Shown one piece after another: positions 16,729 through 26,092 of a stretch of DNA of 64,000 nucleotides. Origin of the DNA: Acidobacteriaceae bacterium (GTDB lineage Bacteria; Acidobacteriota; Terriglobia; Terriglobales; Acidobacteriaceae); assembly GCA_030041045.1 (NCBI GenBank), contig JASHOQ010000047.1, positions 149,852-213,851 on the forward strand. The letters run 5' to 3'. Each line of letters opens with the position of its first letter. The first letter of the stretch is position 1. Made by a program: the position numbers and the translations under genes. Under the pieces are notes generated by a model. It searched no databases, had not been told where the DNA came from, and worked only from the letters and a program-made list of their open reading frames with translations.

Positions 16729-18573
16729 ATGGCCGCGCGCATCGAAGATTACGCCATGATCGGCGACATGGAAACTGCGGCGCTGGTTGACAGGAGCGGC
16801 TCGATCGACTGGCTGTGCTGGCCGGATTTTTCGTCTGAGGCCTGTTTTGCCTCGCTGCTGGGAACGGAAGAGAACGGCTATTGGAAAATCTCGCCTCGCG
16901 GCGATTCATGGACGTCCACGCGGCGCTACCGCGACCACACGTTGATCCTGGAAACCACGTTCAAAGACGCCGGCGGCGCGGTGCGGCTGATCGATTTCAT
17001 GCCCCCGCGCGGGGTGCACTCAGACGTGGTGCGCATAGTGGAAGGCGTAAGCGGAACCATGAAATTGCGCATGGAGCTGGCGCTGCGCTTCGACTACGGG
17101 CGCACCGTACCCTGGGTTACGGCCACCGAGGATGGGGTGCGCGCGGTCGCCGGAGCAAACCTCGCCATCCTGCACACATCGGTTCCCGTGCACGGAGAGA
17201 ATCTCAAAACGGTTGCGGAATTCGAAATGCGCCGGGGCAAGCGCGTGTGGTTCACGCTGACGCACGGAGCGTCGTATGAGGCCGACCCACACCCGATCAA
17301 TTTCCAGCGCGCATTCCTCGACACAGAGCGCATCTGGAGGCGATGGACCGCGCGCTTCCGATTCAAGAGCCGCTACCGCAATGCCGTGGAGCGGTCGCTG
17401 ATCACGCTCAAGGCGCTCACCTTCCGGCCTACGGGCGGCATTGTGGCCGCGGTCACCACGTCGCTGCCGGAGCAAATTGGCGGCGAGCGCAACTGGGATT
17501 ACCGCTATTGCTGGCTGCGCGACACCACCTTCACGCTGCTGGCGCTTGCCAACGCCGGCTACTACGACGAAGCGGAAGCCTGGCAGGACTGGCTGCTGCG
17601 GGCGCTGGCCGGCAGCCCCGACCAGGTGCAGATCATGTACGGGCTGCGCGGGGAGCGGCAGCTCGAGGAATGGGAGGCCGACTGGCTCCCCGGATACGAA
17701 GGCTCACGCCCGGTGCGCATTGGGAATGCAGCGGCGCGGCAGATGCAACTGGACATTTATGGAGAGATGCTGGACTCGTTCTTTCATGCGCAAGTGAGCA
17801 TGCACCGGCATAACGAGAACGAGTTCCGCGTTCTGGTTCTGTTGCTCGATCACCTCGAGCAGGTGTGGAAAGAACCGGATCAAGGCATCTGGGAGATGCG
17901 TGGAGCGCCCCGGCATTTCACTTACTCGAAGATGATGGCCTGGGCGGCATTCGACCGCGCCGTCAAACTGGCCGAACGATTCAAGTACGAGGCGCCCATC
18001 GAAAGATGGAAGACCATCCGCGACGCGATCCATGAGGAGATCTGCGCCAAAGCTTATAGCAAGAGGAAGAGATGCTTCACGCAGGCCTACGGATCGGAGC
18101 AGCTCGATGCTTCCCTGCTGCTGATGCCGGTGGTGGGCTTCCTTCCCGGCACGGACGCCCGAGTTCAAGCGACCGTGCGGGCGATTGAACGCGAGCTGAT
18201 GCCCGACGGCTTCGTCCTCCGCTATAACACGAGCAAAGTGCAAGACGGATTGCCGGCGGGCGAAGGCGTGTTTCTGGCGTGCAGCTTCTGGATGGTCAGC
18301 AGCCTCAAGGCCGTGGGGCGCAACCGCGACGCGCGCAAGCTGTTTGAAAAGCTGCTCAGGCTGCGCAACGATCTGGGCCTGCTTTCGGAGGAGTTCGACG
18401 TGGAGCGCAAGCGGCTCGTAGGCAACTTCCCGCAGGCGTTTTCGCACATTGCCCTGGTGAACGCGGCCTTCAACCTGGACGGCGGGAAGAAAGTCCGCGC
18501 ACGCTCGCACCATGCCACACGCCGCAAAACGACGGTACCGCCGAAGCGGCCGCCGAGCGGAACGAGAACGTGA
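16729..18573 (+). CDS. GH15 glycoside hydrolase (glucoamylase/trehalase type)
   Basis: 614 aa, the usual length for bacterial cytoplasmic GH15 enzymes, without a signal peptide. The N-terminal beta-sandwich domain (IEDYAMIGDMETAALVDRSG) is followed by the (alpha/alpha)6 barrel with ERNWDYRYCWLRDTTFTLLA, WEADWLPGYEGSRPVRIGN and, near the C-terminus, GEGVFLACSFWMVSSL, which carries the expected catalytic Glu. It releases glucose from alpha-glucans or trehalose. ATG is 7 nt after the SDR stop, with AAAGA as ribosome site, so the two are translated together and may convert oligosaccharide to gluconate. A short Arg/Lys-rich tail ends the protein. Confidence 0.88.
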   Translation: MAARIEDYAMIGDMETAALVDRSGSIDWLCWPDFSSEACFASLLGTEENGYWKISPRGDSWTSTRRYRDHTLILETTFKDAGGAVRLIDFMPPRGVHSDVVRIVEGVSGTMKLRMELALRFDYGRTVPWVTATEDGVRAVAGANLAILHTSVPVHGENLKTVAEFEMRRGKRVWFTLTHGASYEADPHPINFQRAFLDTERIWRRWTARFRFKSRYRNAVERSLITLKALTFRPTGGIVAAVTTSLPEQIGGERNWDYRYCWLRDTTFTLLALANAGYYDEAEAWQDWLLRALAGSPDQVQIMYGLRGERQLEEWEADWLPGYEGSRPVRIGNAAARQMQLDIYGEMLDSFFHAQVSMHRHNENEFRVLVLLLDHLEQVWKEPDQGIWEMRGAPRHFTYSKMMAWAAFDRAVKLAERFKYEAPIERWKTIRDAIHEEICAKAYSKRKRCFTQAYGSEQLDASLLLMPVVGFLPGTDARVQATVRAIERELMPDGFVLRYNTSKVQDGLPAGEGVFLACSFWMVSSLKAVGRNRDARKLFEKLLRLRNDLGLLSEEFDVERKRLVGNFPQAFSHIALVNAAFNLDGGKKVRARSHHATRRKTTVPPKRPPSGTRT

Positions 18574-18626
18574 GGCGGCGAGGTGTTCGCAGGCCTTGCT
18601 GCGCGATGAGCGAAGCCGGACGCTGA

Positions 18627-18632
18627 TAAAAT
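18627..18632 (+). promoter_or_regulatory. Candidate -10 element upstream of typA
   Basis: TAAAAT within GATAAAATCGA lies about 100 nt before the typA start. The same GATAAAATCGA string occurs immediately before the glyoxalase-lumazine synthase gene (38569-38579). A matching -35 was not evident. Confidence 0.4.
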
Positions 18633-18732
18633 CGAGACTGTGGATGGATGCGGCGACCGCTGTTTTCCTCCCTTGCCCTGAATGGCCCACGCGGCCGCGC
18701 ACGGCCTTACCCGAGATGAGGAATCCGCACTT

Positions 18733-20556
18733 GTGAGCCGGACGATACGCAATATCGCCATCATTGCCCATGTGGATCATGGCAAAACGACGCTGGTGGA
18801 CGCGCTGCTGCGCCAGGCAGGAACGTTTCGCGCCAACGAGCAGGTGGCCGAGCGGGTGATGGACTCGAACGAACTGGAGCGCGAACGCGGCATCACCATT
18901 CTGGCCAAGAACACGGCCATCAACTACGGGGGCGGAAAAATCAATATCGTCGACACGCCCGGCCACGCCGATTTCGGCGGCGAGGTGGAGCGCGCTCTCA
19001 AAATGGTGGATGGCGTGATGCTGCTGGTGGATGCGGCCGAGGGCCCGCTGCCGCAGACGCGCTACGTGCTGGCCAAGGCGCTCGAAGCCAAGCTGCCGCC
19101 CATCGTGGTCATCAACAAGATCGACCGGCCCGACTCGCGGCCGCAGGAAGTGCTGAACGAGATTTACGATCTTTTCATCGATCTCGACGCCGACGAGCAG
19201 CAGCTCGAGTTTCCCGTGCTCTATGCCGTGGCCAAGGCGGGCACGGCGAGCACCGATCCGGCCAATCCTGGAACCGATTTGCAGCCGCTGTTCCAGGCCA
19301 TTGTCGACACCATTCCGGAGGCGACCGGCGATCCCGAGGCCGCGCTGCAAATCCTGGTGACGAATCTCGACTACTCCGACTACTTCGGCCGCATCGCCAT
19401 CTGCCGCGTCTTTCAGGGCACCCTGCATGCGGGCGACGATGTGAACATATCGCGACGCGACGGGACGCTCTCAAAGACGCGCATCACCAAGCTGTTCACC
19501 TTCGCCGGGCTCAAGCGGACCGAGATCGAGCAGACAGAGATAGGCGATATTGTTGCCGTGGCCGGCGTTGAAGGCATCACCATCGGTGAGACCATCACCA
19601 GCGTGGAAAATCCCGCGCCGCTGCCGCTCATCGTCATTGACGAGCCGACCATCGCCATTCAGTTCAGCGTGAACAACTCGCCGTTCGCGGGACGCGAGGG
19701 CCAATACGTGACCAGCCGCAATTTGCGCGAGCGGCTGGAAAAGGAGTTGCTCACCAACGTTTCGATTCGCGTGGAGGAGACGGGCTCGCCGGACAGCTTC
19801 AAGGTGCTGGGCCGCGGCGAGCTGCAGCTTGCAATTTTGATTGAGATGATGCGGCGCGAGGGCTACGAATTGATGGCCGGCCGGCCGGAGATTGTGACGC
19901 GCATGGTGGATGGCGTGCGCATGGAACCGGTGGAGCATCTGACCATCGACGTGCCCGAACAGTTCACGGGCGTAGTGATCGAGAAGCTGGGCCCGCGCAA
20001 GGGCGAGATGACGAAGATGCACAATCACGGCTCAGGGCGCGTGCGCCTGGAGTTTCGCGTGCCCAGCCGCGGGCTCATCGGCCTGCGCTCGGAAATGCTC
20101 ACCGAAACGCGCGGGACCATTGTGATGAACTCACTCTTCGACGGCTACATTCCTTACCAGGGCGAGATTCCGCAACGGCCCACGGGCGCGCTGGTGGCCG
20201 ACCGCCAGGGCCTGACCACCACCTACTCGCTCAACGGCCTGCAAGAGCGCGGCATTCTCTTCGTCGGCCCGGGCGTGGACGTGTACGAAGGCATGATCGT
20301 GGGCGAGCACTCGCGCGACAACGATCTCGACGTGAATGTAGTGCGCGAAAAGAAGATGACCAACATGCGCGCGTCCACTGCCGACGAGGCCATCCGACTG
20401 GTGCCGTACACCACGCTCAATCTCGAGCAGGCCATTGAGTTCATCGCCGACGATGAGTTTGTTGAGGTGACACCGAAGAGCCTGCGCCTGCGCAAGAAGA
20501 TTCTGCAGGCGAACCGAAGGCCGAAGCGGTGGGAGAAGGCAGAGGCGTTTTCCTGA
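18733..20556 (+). CDS. typA: Ribosome-associated translational GTPase TypA/BipA
   Basis: 607 aa from GTG 18733, equal to the length of characterised BipA; an in-frame ATG at 18682 would add 17 residues. Translational GTPase motifs are clear: P-loop [22 protein letters not shown] (switch I region), [14 protein letters not shown], and [13 protein letters not shown]-like domains follow, then the BipA-specific C-terminal domain ([30 protein letters not shown]). It acts in 50S subunit assembly and stress adaptation. Monocistronic here. Confidence 0.95.
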   Translation: MSRTIRNIAIIAHVDHGKTTLVDALLRQAGTFRANEQVAERVMDSNELERERGITILAKNTAINYGGGKINIVDTPGHADFGGEVERALKMVDGVMLLVDAAEGPLPQTRYVLAKALEAKLPPIVVINKIDRPDSRPQEVLNEIYDLFIDLDADEQQLEFPVLYAVAKAGTASTDPANPGTDLQPLFQAIVDTIPEATGDPEAALQILVTNLDYSDYFGRIAICRVFQGTLHAGDDVNISRRDGTLSKTRITKLFTFAGLKRTEIEQTEIGDIVAVAGVEGITIGETITSVENPAPLPLIVIDEPTIAIQFSVNNSPFAGREGQYVTSRNLRERLEKELLTNVSIRVEETGSPDSFKVLGRGELQLAILIEMMRREGYELMAGRPEIVTRMVDGVRMEPVEHLTIDVPEQFTGVVIEKLGPRKGEMTKMHNHGSGRVRLEFRVPSRGLIGLRSEMLTETRGTIVMNSLFDGYIPYQGEIPQRPTGALVADRQGLTTTYSLNGLQERGILFVGPGVDVYEGMIVGEHSRDNDLDVNVVREKKMTNMRASTADEAIRLVPYTTLNLEQAIEFIADDEFVEVTPKSLRLRKKILQANRRPKRWEKAEAFS

Positions 20557-20719
20557 GACAGGGACCAAGGGAACAAGGGACCATGGGAGCGCGGTAATAC
20601 TTGGATTTGTCATCCCAAGCGAAGGCCTGCGCGGCGAATGGCGCCAGTCGCAGTGGCAGAATCTGCAGTTGGGTTTTCGTCCATGGGGCTAACGCTGAAC
20701 ATGCGCCCCAAAGCCGCAG

Positions 20720-20780
20720 ATCCTTCGACTCACCACCCCCATGCTGAAGTGCGCATGGGGCCCCGTTCGCTCAGGATGAC
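20720..20780. repeat. Dispersed palindromic repeat, family B (copy 1)
   Basis: Begins TCCTTCGACTCACC and ends CGTTCGCTCAGGATGACAGG, the same ends as the copies at 25831 and 25901 with a different centre. It lies in the 246-nt gap between typA and purK (convergent). Confidence 0.6.
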
Positions 20781-20802
20781 AGGGCGCGGGGCAGGCGAGA
20801 AC

Positions 20803-21969
20803 CTAAAGTCGCTGCTTCGCTGCAAGCACGCGCGCGAGCGCTTCCTCCGCCGTGCGCCCCACAGAAGACAAATGCCCCATTTTGCGGCCGGCGCGCGGCG
20901 TGTGCTTCTCATACAGATGCAGGCGCACGCCGGGCACGGCGATCGCGGCGGGGAAGTTGGGCAAGCCGTTCTGCCAGAGATCGCCGAGAAGATTCACGAT
21001 CGCGCAAGGCGCGATGAGATCCGTTGAGCCGAGCGGCAGGTTGCACACGGCGCGCACGGCCTGCTCGAACTGGCTGGTGGCGCAGCCGCGCTCGCTCTGG
21101 TGATAGCTGTTATGCGGGCGCGGTGCAAGCTCGTTGACGTAGAGCTCGCCCTGGCGCGTAACGAAGAATTCTATGCAGAGCAAGCCTTCGATGCCGAGCT
21201 TCGCGATCATGGCGGCGGCGATCTTCTCTGCGCGCTGCTCCAGCTCTTCAGGTACGCCGGCGGGCAGTACGCTCCAGGCGAGGATCTGATTCTCGTGATG
21301 ATTGTGCGCGGCGGGATAGGTGCGGACCTCGCCCGAAGGGGTGCGCGCGGCCATCACGCTGATTTCGCAGTCGAGCTCGAGGGCTTGTTCGGCCACGCAG
21401 GGATTGCCGCCAAGGGCGCGCCACGCGCTGGCGACTTCCGCATTTCCAGGGGTCAACCGGACCTGGCCGCGGCCGTCGTAGCCGCCGCGGCCGATCTTCA
21501 AGAAAACATCATCGCCCAGCGCATGCAAGGCATCGCGCAACTCTTCCTCGCTGCGCACCACGCGGAACGGGCCGACGGGAAAGCCGTTTTCGAAGAGCCA
21601 GGTTTTTTGGAGGGTCTTGTCCTGGATGATGCGCACCGGCTCGACCCCTGGGCGCAGCGGCGCAAGCGCAGCCACGGCAGTGAGCGCGTCCAAGCCGATC
21701 TGTTCGATTTCGAGCGTGACCACATCGGCGCCTTGAGCCAGGCGGCGCGCGGCGTCTACGTTGTCCCACTTGCCCACGATGACTTCATCGGCGACGAAAC
21801 TGGCGGGGCATTTTGCTTCCGGGTCCATCACGCGCACGCGGTAGCCCATGATGCGTGCGGCCATGGCCATCATGCGGCCGAGCTGGCCGCCGCCGAGGAT
21901 GGCGAGCAGACCACCGGGACAAATGATGGGAGGCGGATTTTTTGTCTCCTGAAGTGGGGCCTGGATCAA
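20803..21969 (-). CDS. purK: N5-carboxyaminoimidazole ribonucleotide synthase
   Basis: 388-aa ATP-grasp enzyme that makes N5-CAIR from AIR, bicarbonate and ATP in purine synthesis. Motifs: LAILGGGQLGRMMAMAARIM at the N-terminus, IIQDKTLQKTWL, FLKIGRGGYDGRGQ, VAEQALELDCEISVM, and the Mg-binding VNELAPRPHNSYHQSERGC. The start appears to be TTG 21969, with AGAGGA about 10 nt upstream. It follows purE in the same orientation, but the 262-nt spacer is occupied by a dispersed repeat, unlike the tight overlap usual for purEK. Confidence 0.93.
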   Translation of the reverse strand: MIQAPLQETKNPPPIICPGGLLAILGGGQLGRMMAMAARIMGYRVRVMDPEAKCPASFVADEVIVGKWDNVDAARRLAQGADVVTLEIEQIGLDALTAVAALAPLRPGVEPVRIIQDKTLQKTWLFENGFPVGPFRVVRSEEELRDALHALGDDVFLKIGRGGYDGRGQVRLTPGNAEVASAWRALGGNPCVAEQALELDCEISVMAARTPSGEVRTYPAAHNHHENQILAWSVLPAGVPEELEQRAEKIAAAMIAKLGIEGLLCIEFFVTRQGELYVNELAPRPHNSYHQSERGCATSQFEQAVRAVCNLPLGSTDLIAPCAIVNLLGDLWQNGLPNFPAAIAVPGVRLHLYEKHTPRAGRKMGHLSSVGRTAEEALARVLAAKQRL

Positions 21970-22022
21970 ATGCGCAATTCCTCTGTTCTAAGGATAGAGA
22001 AAGGAGCCGGGCTGCGCGGCGT

Positions 22023-22145
22023 GGTTCCGTCGTCCTACGGGGCTTCTCAGGTCGTTGGTGGCGGGTATCCCCGGATTGCGTTCGTCCGCACCAGCGGACT
22101 CACTCCATCCGGGGCTAACTTCCTTCGCCCCTAACGAGGCTCAAA
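22023..22145. repeat. Dispersed palindromic repeat, family A (copy 1), between purE and purK
   Basis: Contains GGTTCCGTCG..TACGGGGC, a core CCCCGGATTGCG..GTCCGC..GCGGAC..ATCCGGGGCTA and a final CGCCCCTAACGAGGCT, matching copies at 22841, 27970 and 31200. Nested inverted repeats make a multi-hairpin RNA likely. This copy is the most diverged. Confidence 0.6.
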
Positions 22146-22231
22146 TCCACGGCCGGATCAGGCGGCCTGAGCAATGTCTGTTTCCCCATTCCGAGCCGCA
22201 GGAGCCGATCGGCGCAACGCAGGGCGTTTCG

Positions 22232-22720
22232 CTATTCCAGCTTCTGGTCGAGTACTTCCTGCGTGCATGCGGTGCGCCAGGCGGTGAGGCGCTCGTAGAG
22301 AGCGGTGTCGGTGGCGGCGAGGATCTCGGCGGCCAGCAGCGCAGCGTTGGCCGCGCCGGCCTTGCCGATGGCGAGCGTGCCCACGGGAACACCTTTGGGC
22401 ATCTGCACGATGGAGAGCAGGGAGTCGAGGCCGTTGAGCTGCGTGGCGGGAACGGGCACGCCGAGGACGGGCACGAGGGTTTTGGATGCGAGCATGCCGG
22501 GCAGATGGGCCGCGCCGCCGGCTCCGGCGATGATTGCACGCAGGCCGCGCTCGCGCGCAGTTGATGCATACTCGAAGAGCCGGTCCGGCGTGCGATGCGC
22601 GCTGACGATGCGCGCCTCGTGCGGGATGGCGAGCGTGCGTAGAATCTCGACGGCGGCCGAGAGCACTTCGTAGTCGCTCTTCGAGCCCATCACCACGCCG
22701 ACCAGCGGCTTTTCGGCCAT
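22232..22720 (-). CDS. purE: N5-CAIR mutase
   Basis: 162 aa, typical of class I PurE. It converts N5-CAIR to CAIR. Motifs: [28 protein letters not shown] with the catalytic His, [17 protein letters not shown], and [23 protein letters not shown] 22720 is preceded by TATAAT with exactly 6 nt between, and no Shine-Dalgarno site, so the mRNA may be leaderless. The frame stays open upstream through a repeat element, which is not expected to be coding. Confidence 0.93.
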   Translation of the reverse strand: MAEKPLVGVVMGSKSDYEVLSAAVEILRTLAIPHEARIVSAHRTPDRLFEYASTARERGLRAIIAGAGGAAHLPGMLASKTLVPVLGVPVPATQLNGLDSLLSIVQMPKGVPVGTLAIGKAGAANAALLAAEILAATDTALYERLTAWRTACTQEVLDQKLE

Positions 22721-22726
22721 GGAGTG

Positions 22727-22732
22727 ATTATA
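22727..22732 (-). promoter_or_regulatory. Consensus -10 (TATAAT) placed for a leaderless purE transcript
   Basis: On the minus strand TATAAT is followed by CACTCC and then the purE ATG, which puts the expected transcription start on the A of ATG. No convincing -35 at 16-18 nt. Confidence 0.55.
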
Positions 22733-22840
22733 CGGGGCGGTGAACACGAAGCTCTGCGAGTTTAGAGTTGATGGGAGGTTTCTGTTCCGGAGTGATTGAG
22801 TTTTCGCCGCGAAGATCGGAAAGATGGAAGGCCGTGGCCT

Positions 22841-22965
22841 GATTCCGTCGCCCCTCCGGGGCTGGAAATTCATTCTTGTGCATCGTACCCAGGATTCCGT
22901 CCGCCGCGGCGGACTCCATCCTGGGCTATTTTCGAGGCATCCCTACGGGATGCTCTTGTCGAGAG
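22841..22965. repeat. Dispersed palindromic repeat, family A (copy 2)
   Basis: GATTCCGTCGCCCCTCCGGG, then CCCAGGATTCC, the 16-bp palindrome GTCCGCCGCGGCGGAC, ATCCTGGGCTATTTTC and a terminal CCTACGGGATGC. It lies just upstream of purE. Confidence 0.7.
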
Positions 22966-23043
22966 GTCGGAAAAAAGCTCTGGGCGAACAGCACTTGAAG
23001 ATTTGCACACTCACTTGCCGGTGATCGCGGCGCACAGCGCGCA

Positions 23044-23271
23044 TCAGCGCCGGTGCCAGGCTTCGACGGCTGCTTCAATGACGGCGAAGACCACGCTGAG
23101 CGCGGCGAGAAAGCCTTTGGCGCGCTGCCAGTTTTGCTCATGGCGATCCATGCGGCGCTCGAGCTCGCCCAGTCGGCCACCATTGCCGTCGCCCACAAGG
23201 CCGGCCATCTGCGCCTTGAGCACGCTCAAGTCGCTTAAGACCTGGGCTTCGAATTCGTCCATGATTCGCAT
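23044..23271 (-). CDS. XhlA-like phage coiled-coil/membrane protein
   Basis: 75 aa: an N-terminal helical, coiled-coil-like half (FEAQVLSDLSVLKAQMAGL, GELERRMDRHEQNWQRAKG) and a C-terminal transmembrane helix (FLAALSVVFAVIEAAVEAW). This is the layout of XhlA/holin-like proteins found at the end of phage tail modules. It is the last gene of the phage-like locus. Two in-frame ATGs (23271 and 23262) lack ribosome sites because a TCAGG repeat tract begins directly at 23272. Confidence 0.55.
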   Translation of the reverse strand: MRIMDEFEAQVLSDLSVLKAQMAGLVGDGNGGRLGELERRMDRHEQNWQRAKGFLAALSVVFAVIEAAVEAWHRR

Positions 23272-23370
23272 TGTCAGGTGTCAGGTGTCAGGTTTCAGGT
23301 TTCAGGTTCCAGGGGTCAGGGGTCAGCGAGTTAGCGAGTCAGCAAGTTAGCAAGTCAGCGAGCCGGCGAG
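23272..23370. repeat. Degenerate short tandem repeat tract (TCAGGTG/TCAGGTT, then GCGAGTCAGCAAGT)
   Basis: About 100 nt built from 6-8 nt units: TGTCAGGTGTCAGGTTTCAG, then AGCGAGTTAGCGAGTCAGC. Similar tracts lie at 27068, 27710, 29278, 30515, 31892 and 46087. It abuts the start codon of the XhlA-like gene. Confidence 0.75.
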
Positions 23371-23464
23371 CAAGCTGGCGCGTGGGATCTGTGCTTTCCC
23401 ACCCCAAGCGCAAAGAGCGCGCTTAGGATGGGGCACCCAGCGCGTTGGCGATCTGGCAAATACT

Positions 23465-25780
23465 TCAGCCGCTGAGCGGGAGATTGATGAAAAGCGCCGT
23501 TGAAAACTCGGAGTAATGGGGCGGAGAGGAGCCGTCGTACATGCGGATGTAAAAGCGGTCGGCAGCGGAGACGCGAGAGAAGGTGAGCGAAGACGCGGAG
23601 CCGCGCAGGACGAGCGTGGGATCTTCGCCGGGCATAAAGACGTAGTCGCGCAGGCGAATCTCGAAGCCTCCGCCCGCGGGCGGGGTAACGCCGGTGTTGA
23701 CGGTGACGGTGCTTCCGCTGAGGGTGGTGACGGTGAGCGCGTTCAGGTTGGCGAGCACGGTGGGCGCGATGGGCGCGGGAAGCCAGGCGCTGGCCGGAAC
23801 GGTGGAGCTCGAGTGGATGGCGAGATCGTCAGCCCAGTCGTTGGCGAAGGCAATCTCGTAGGCGACAAGGTCGGGACAGCTGGGAGTGTAGCTGACTTTG
23901 ACGGCGCGCACGACCATCTGCGCATCGAGGCTGGCGGAGGGCGCATTGAGGAGCAGCGCGTCGCCGGGCCAGACGTCGGCGGAGAAGGTGGCGCTGGTTC
24001 CTTTATAGTTGCCGGCCCAAAGCGCGCTCACGCTGGCGGCTGCCTGCGCCATGACCGAGGCGGCGTTGCGGCAATCAGCGGAGCTGCGCGCGGGCGGGCT
24101 GGTGACGGAGCCGATCCATGCGGCCACGGAGGGCGAGCCGGCTGCGGCCAGCGCAGCTTGGCTGGCCGTGTTTACCACTCGGCCCACGGCGCGGTCGATG
24201 GTGCGGTAGTTTACGGCGACAATCTCGCCGGAGACGGGCGCGTAGCCGGTGTAGAAGGCGAGTTTGCCGGTGCGCTCGAGGTGACACTCGGCCGATTCGG
24301 CGGTGGTGCCCACGCGGCGCGTGTAAGGCGAGCCACTGGGCGGTGTGCTGACCACCCAGCCGGAGCCGAGGCTGGTGAGGTTGAGGGCGCGCATCGAGCC
24401 CACGAGATTGAGACTGCTGGCGGCCACAAGCGTGCATGCGCCAGGAAGACTCGAGAGGGCGCCATCGTAGAGTGTGACGGGCGTGGCGCCCACGCCGCTG
24501 ACGAACTCCTGAATCTCCATCTGGATTTTGCCGGGACCGAGGACCCATGCGCCGCCCGCGCTGATAAGACCGCTATCGCCGAACGAGTAATAGATGGCCT
24601 GCGCGCGCTCGCACTCCGGGCAGTGGACGCGGATGCGAAGCGTGTATTGATTGGCGGGATTGATGGCGAAGGTGGTTCCGGCCGCCGCACCCTCGATGAG
24701 CGGCTGCAGGGTGACGGCTCCGGTGCCTTCGGCAGCGGTGGCCTGAAAACCTGCGGTGCAACCGGCGGCGGTTTCGAGGCCGGAGAAAAAGCCGGCGAGA
24801 ATGCCGGCGCTGCCGGCGGCGAGCGTAACGCCGACAGCTTCAAGCAGCAGCGTGCCGCCCATCTCGATGGGATCGAGCCAGGCGAGCAGCGTTTGTCCGT
24901 CGATGCCGCTGCCGCCATTCATGGCCAGGCCGCCCGTGCCGAGCGTGAGATAACCGGCGCTGCCGGAGACGCTCCACAGCGCAAGATTGATCTGCGGCTC
25001 GTTAAAGAGCTCGCTGATGAGGGTGGTCTTCGATGTGGACGGAAACCAGGGATCGTAGGCCAGGTCGAATTCAGTGGTCACGCCGTCGCCCAGGAAATAC
25101 TCGGTGACGTAGACTACGGGCTCGTTCTCGCCGCAGACGGTGACATCGTTGGCGAGAGCGCGCTTCACGCTGGCGGTGAAGGCGAGGCTCGAAAGCGTGA
25201 GGCTGCCGTCGGTTTCATTGAGGGGATGCACGGTGGACTGGATGGAAGTGAGCGCGAGCGATCCGCCCAGAGCGCGATAGGCGGCGCGGGCCATGCCGGC
25301 GATCTGGCCGGCGCTTTTGCTCCAGTTTGTCCCGTGCGCGGGCGTGAAGTTGGCGACGGCTGTAGAGAGAGTGAGGCCGGCGGTCGAAAGAGCCGCGGAG
25401 CCGGTGTGTTCAACGAGGGTTGCGAGGAGGGCGCCGGCGGTTTCTCCCGTGGCGCCTGCGGTGGGCGGCAAGAGGAGCTGGTCGAGGATGAGTTCGTCGC
25501 TCACCGCCTGAATGGAGGTGCGATAGCGCGGTCCCTCGAGGCCGAAGCCGGCGTACTCAGGCAACGGACTGACGGCGATGTAGCCGGTGAAGTAAACGGT
25601 GCCGTTCTCACCGGTGACGGCGATGGGCTGGAAGCGCGCAGGCGCAGCGAGGGCGCCATTGGCAGCGAGCGTGAGCCAGAGCAGGCAAATGGACGGCTCA
25701 TTGAGTTTGCGCTCGATGGTGAGCGGGTGAACGGCGTCGAGGGCGGAGGTGTAGTCCTGGCCCTGAATCGTGATCTTCAT
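23465..25780 (-). CDS. Phage tail hub/fibre-like protein
   Basis: 771 aa from ATG 25780, with GAGGG 6 nt upstream. The N-terminal part (KITIQGQDYTSALDAVHPLT, LNEPSICLLWLTL) resembles phage tail hub or baseplate proteins that begin with a beta-sandwich joining the tail tube. The middle is rich in Gly/Ala/Ser/Thr beta structure, and the end carries a fibronectin-like module (IRLRDYVFMPGEDPTLVL, RFYIRMYDGSSPPHYSEF). It is the largest gene of the locus and sits where tail-tip genes are expected. No tape-measure gene lies before it. Assignment rests on order and general fold cues. Confidence 0.55.
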   Translation of the reverse strand: MKITIQGQDYTSALDAVHPLTIERKLNEPSICLLWLTLAANGALAAPARFQPIAVTGENGTVYFTGYIAVSPLPEYAGFGLEGPRYRTSIQAVSDELILDQLLLPPTAGATGETAGALLATLVEHTGSAALSTAGLTLSTAVANFTPAHGTNWSKSAGQIAGMARAAYRALGGSLALTSIQSTVHPLNETDGSLTLSSLAFTASVKRALANDVTVCGENEPVVYVTEYFLGDGVTTEFDLAYDPWFPSTSKTTLISELFNEPQINLALWSVSGSAGYLTLGTGGLAMNGGSGIDGQTLLAWLDPIEMGGTLLLEAVGVTLAAGSAGILAGFFSGLETAAGCTAGFQATAAEGTGAVTLQPLIEGAAAGTTFAINPANQYTLRIRVHCPECERAQAIYYSFGDSGLISAGGAWVLGPGKIQMEIQEFVSGVGATPVTLYDGALSSLPGACTLVAASSLNLVGSMRALNLTSLGSGWVVSTPPSGSPYTRRVGTTAESAECHLERTGKLAFYTGYAPVSGEIVAVNYRTIDRAVGRVVNTASQAALAAAGSPSVAAWIGSVTSPPARSSADCRNAASVMAQAAASVSALWAGNYKGTSATFSADVWPGDALLLNAPSASLDAQMVVRAVKVSYTPSCPDLVAYEIAFANDWADDLAIHSSSTVPASAWLPAPIAPTVLANLNALTVTTLSGSTVTVNTGVTPPAGGGFEIRLRDYVFMPGEDPTLVLRGSASSLTFSRVSAADRFYIRMYDGSSPPHYSEFSTALFINLPLSG

Positions 25781-25830
25781 CTTTGCCCTCGAATTGCCGG
25801 GTTGGCGGCGCAATCAGGACGAACTGCAGG

Positions 25831-25941
25831 TCCTTCGACTGCGGTCGTCCGCCCGAGCGGACGACCTTCGCTCAGGATGACGAGTGATTGGAGACGCGGG
25901 TTCTTCGACTCGCCCGCCGCGGCGGGCTGGCTCAGGATGAC
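25831..25941. repeat. Two adjacent family B palindromic repeats
   Basis: Copies 2 and 3 share outer sequence CTTCGACT..GCTCAGGATGAC. The centre of copy 2 has GGTCGTCCGCCCGAGCGGACGA and copy 3 has CGCCCGCCGCGGCGGGC, so each centre is an unrelated palindrome. Confidence 0.65.
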
Positions 25942-25995
25942 AAACCAGAGTTTTGCCGGAACTGGCCGCCTAGAAGGTTTGGAGAGCTGGAATCC

Positions 25996-26064
25996 ATCCC
26001 TCAGGGGCTAAAGCCCCGGTGTTCGTGCGGCAGCTTTCGGCACGGCTGAAGCCGGAGACTTTCA
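25996..26064. repeat. Dispersed palindromic repeat, family C (copy 1)
   Basis: CATCCCTCAGGGGCTAAAGC followed by CCCGGTGTTCGTGCGG and GGCACGGCTGAAGCCGG. Two internal hairpins (GGGGCTAAAGCCCC and GGCTGAAGCC). A second copy lies at 29427-29500. Confidence 0.65.
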
Positions 26065-26092
26065 AGACAGAGCTGGGAAACAAATCGCAGGC

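Larger units (their letters stand above)
25781..26092. other. 312-nt intergenic region made of three dispersed repeats
   Basis: Contains family B copies at 25831-25881 (TCCTTCGACTGCGG..CGCTCAGGATGACGAG) and 25901-25941 (TTCTTCGACTCGCC..GGCTCAGGATGACAAA), and a family C copy at 25996-26064. No gene is visible. Confidence 0.7.

Noticed and set aside
17704..19428. Minus-strand open frame of 574 codons opposite the GH15 and typA genes
   Set aside because: Spans two well-supported plus-strand genes and has no domain signature.
23272..23370. CRISPR array
   Set aside because: Repeat units are 6-8 nt with no unique spacers and no cas genes; it is a short tandem repeat tract.
23516..26011. Long plus-strand open frame of 831 codons opposite the hub gene
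   Set aside because: The minus-strand hub gene has a ribosome site, sensible composition and phage context. The plus frame is Gly/Arg/Glu-biased, runs through repeat elements and lacks motifs; it reflects high GC.
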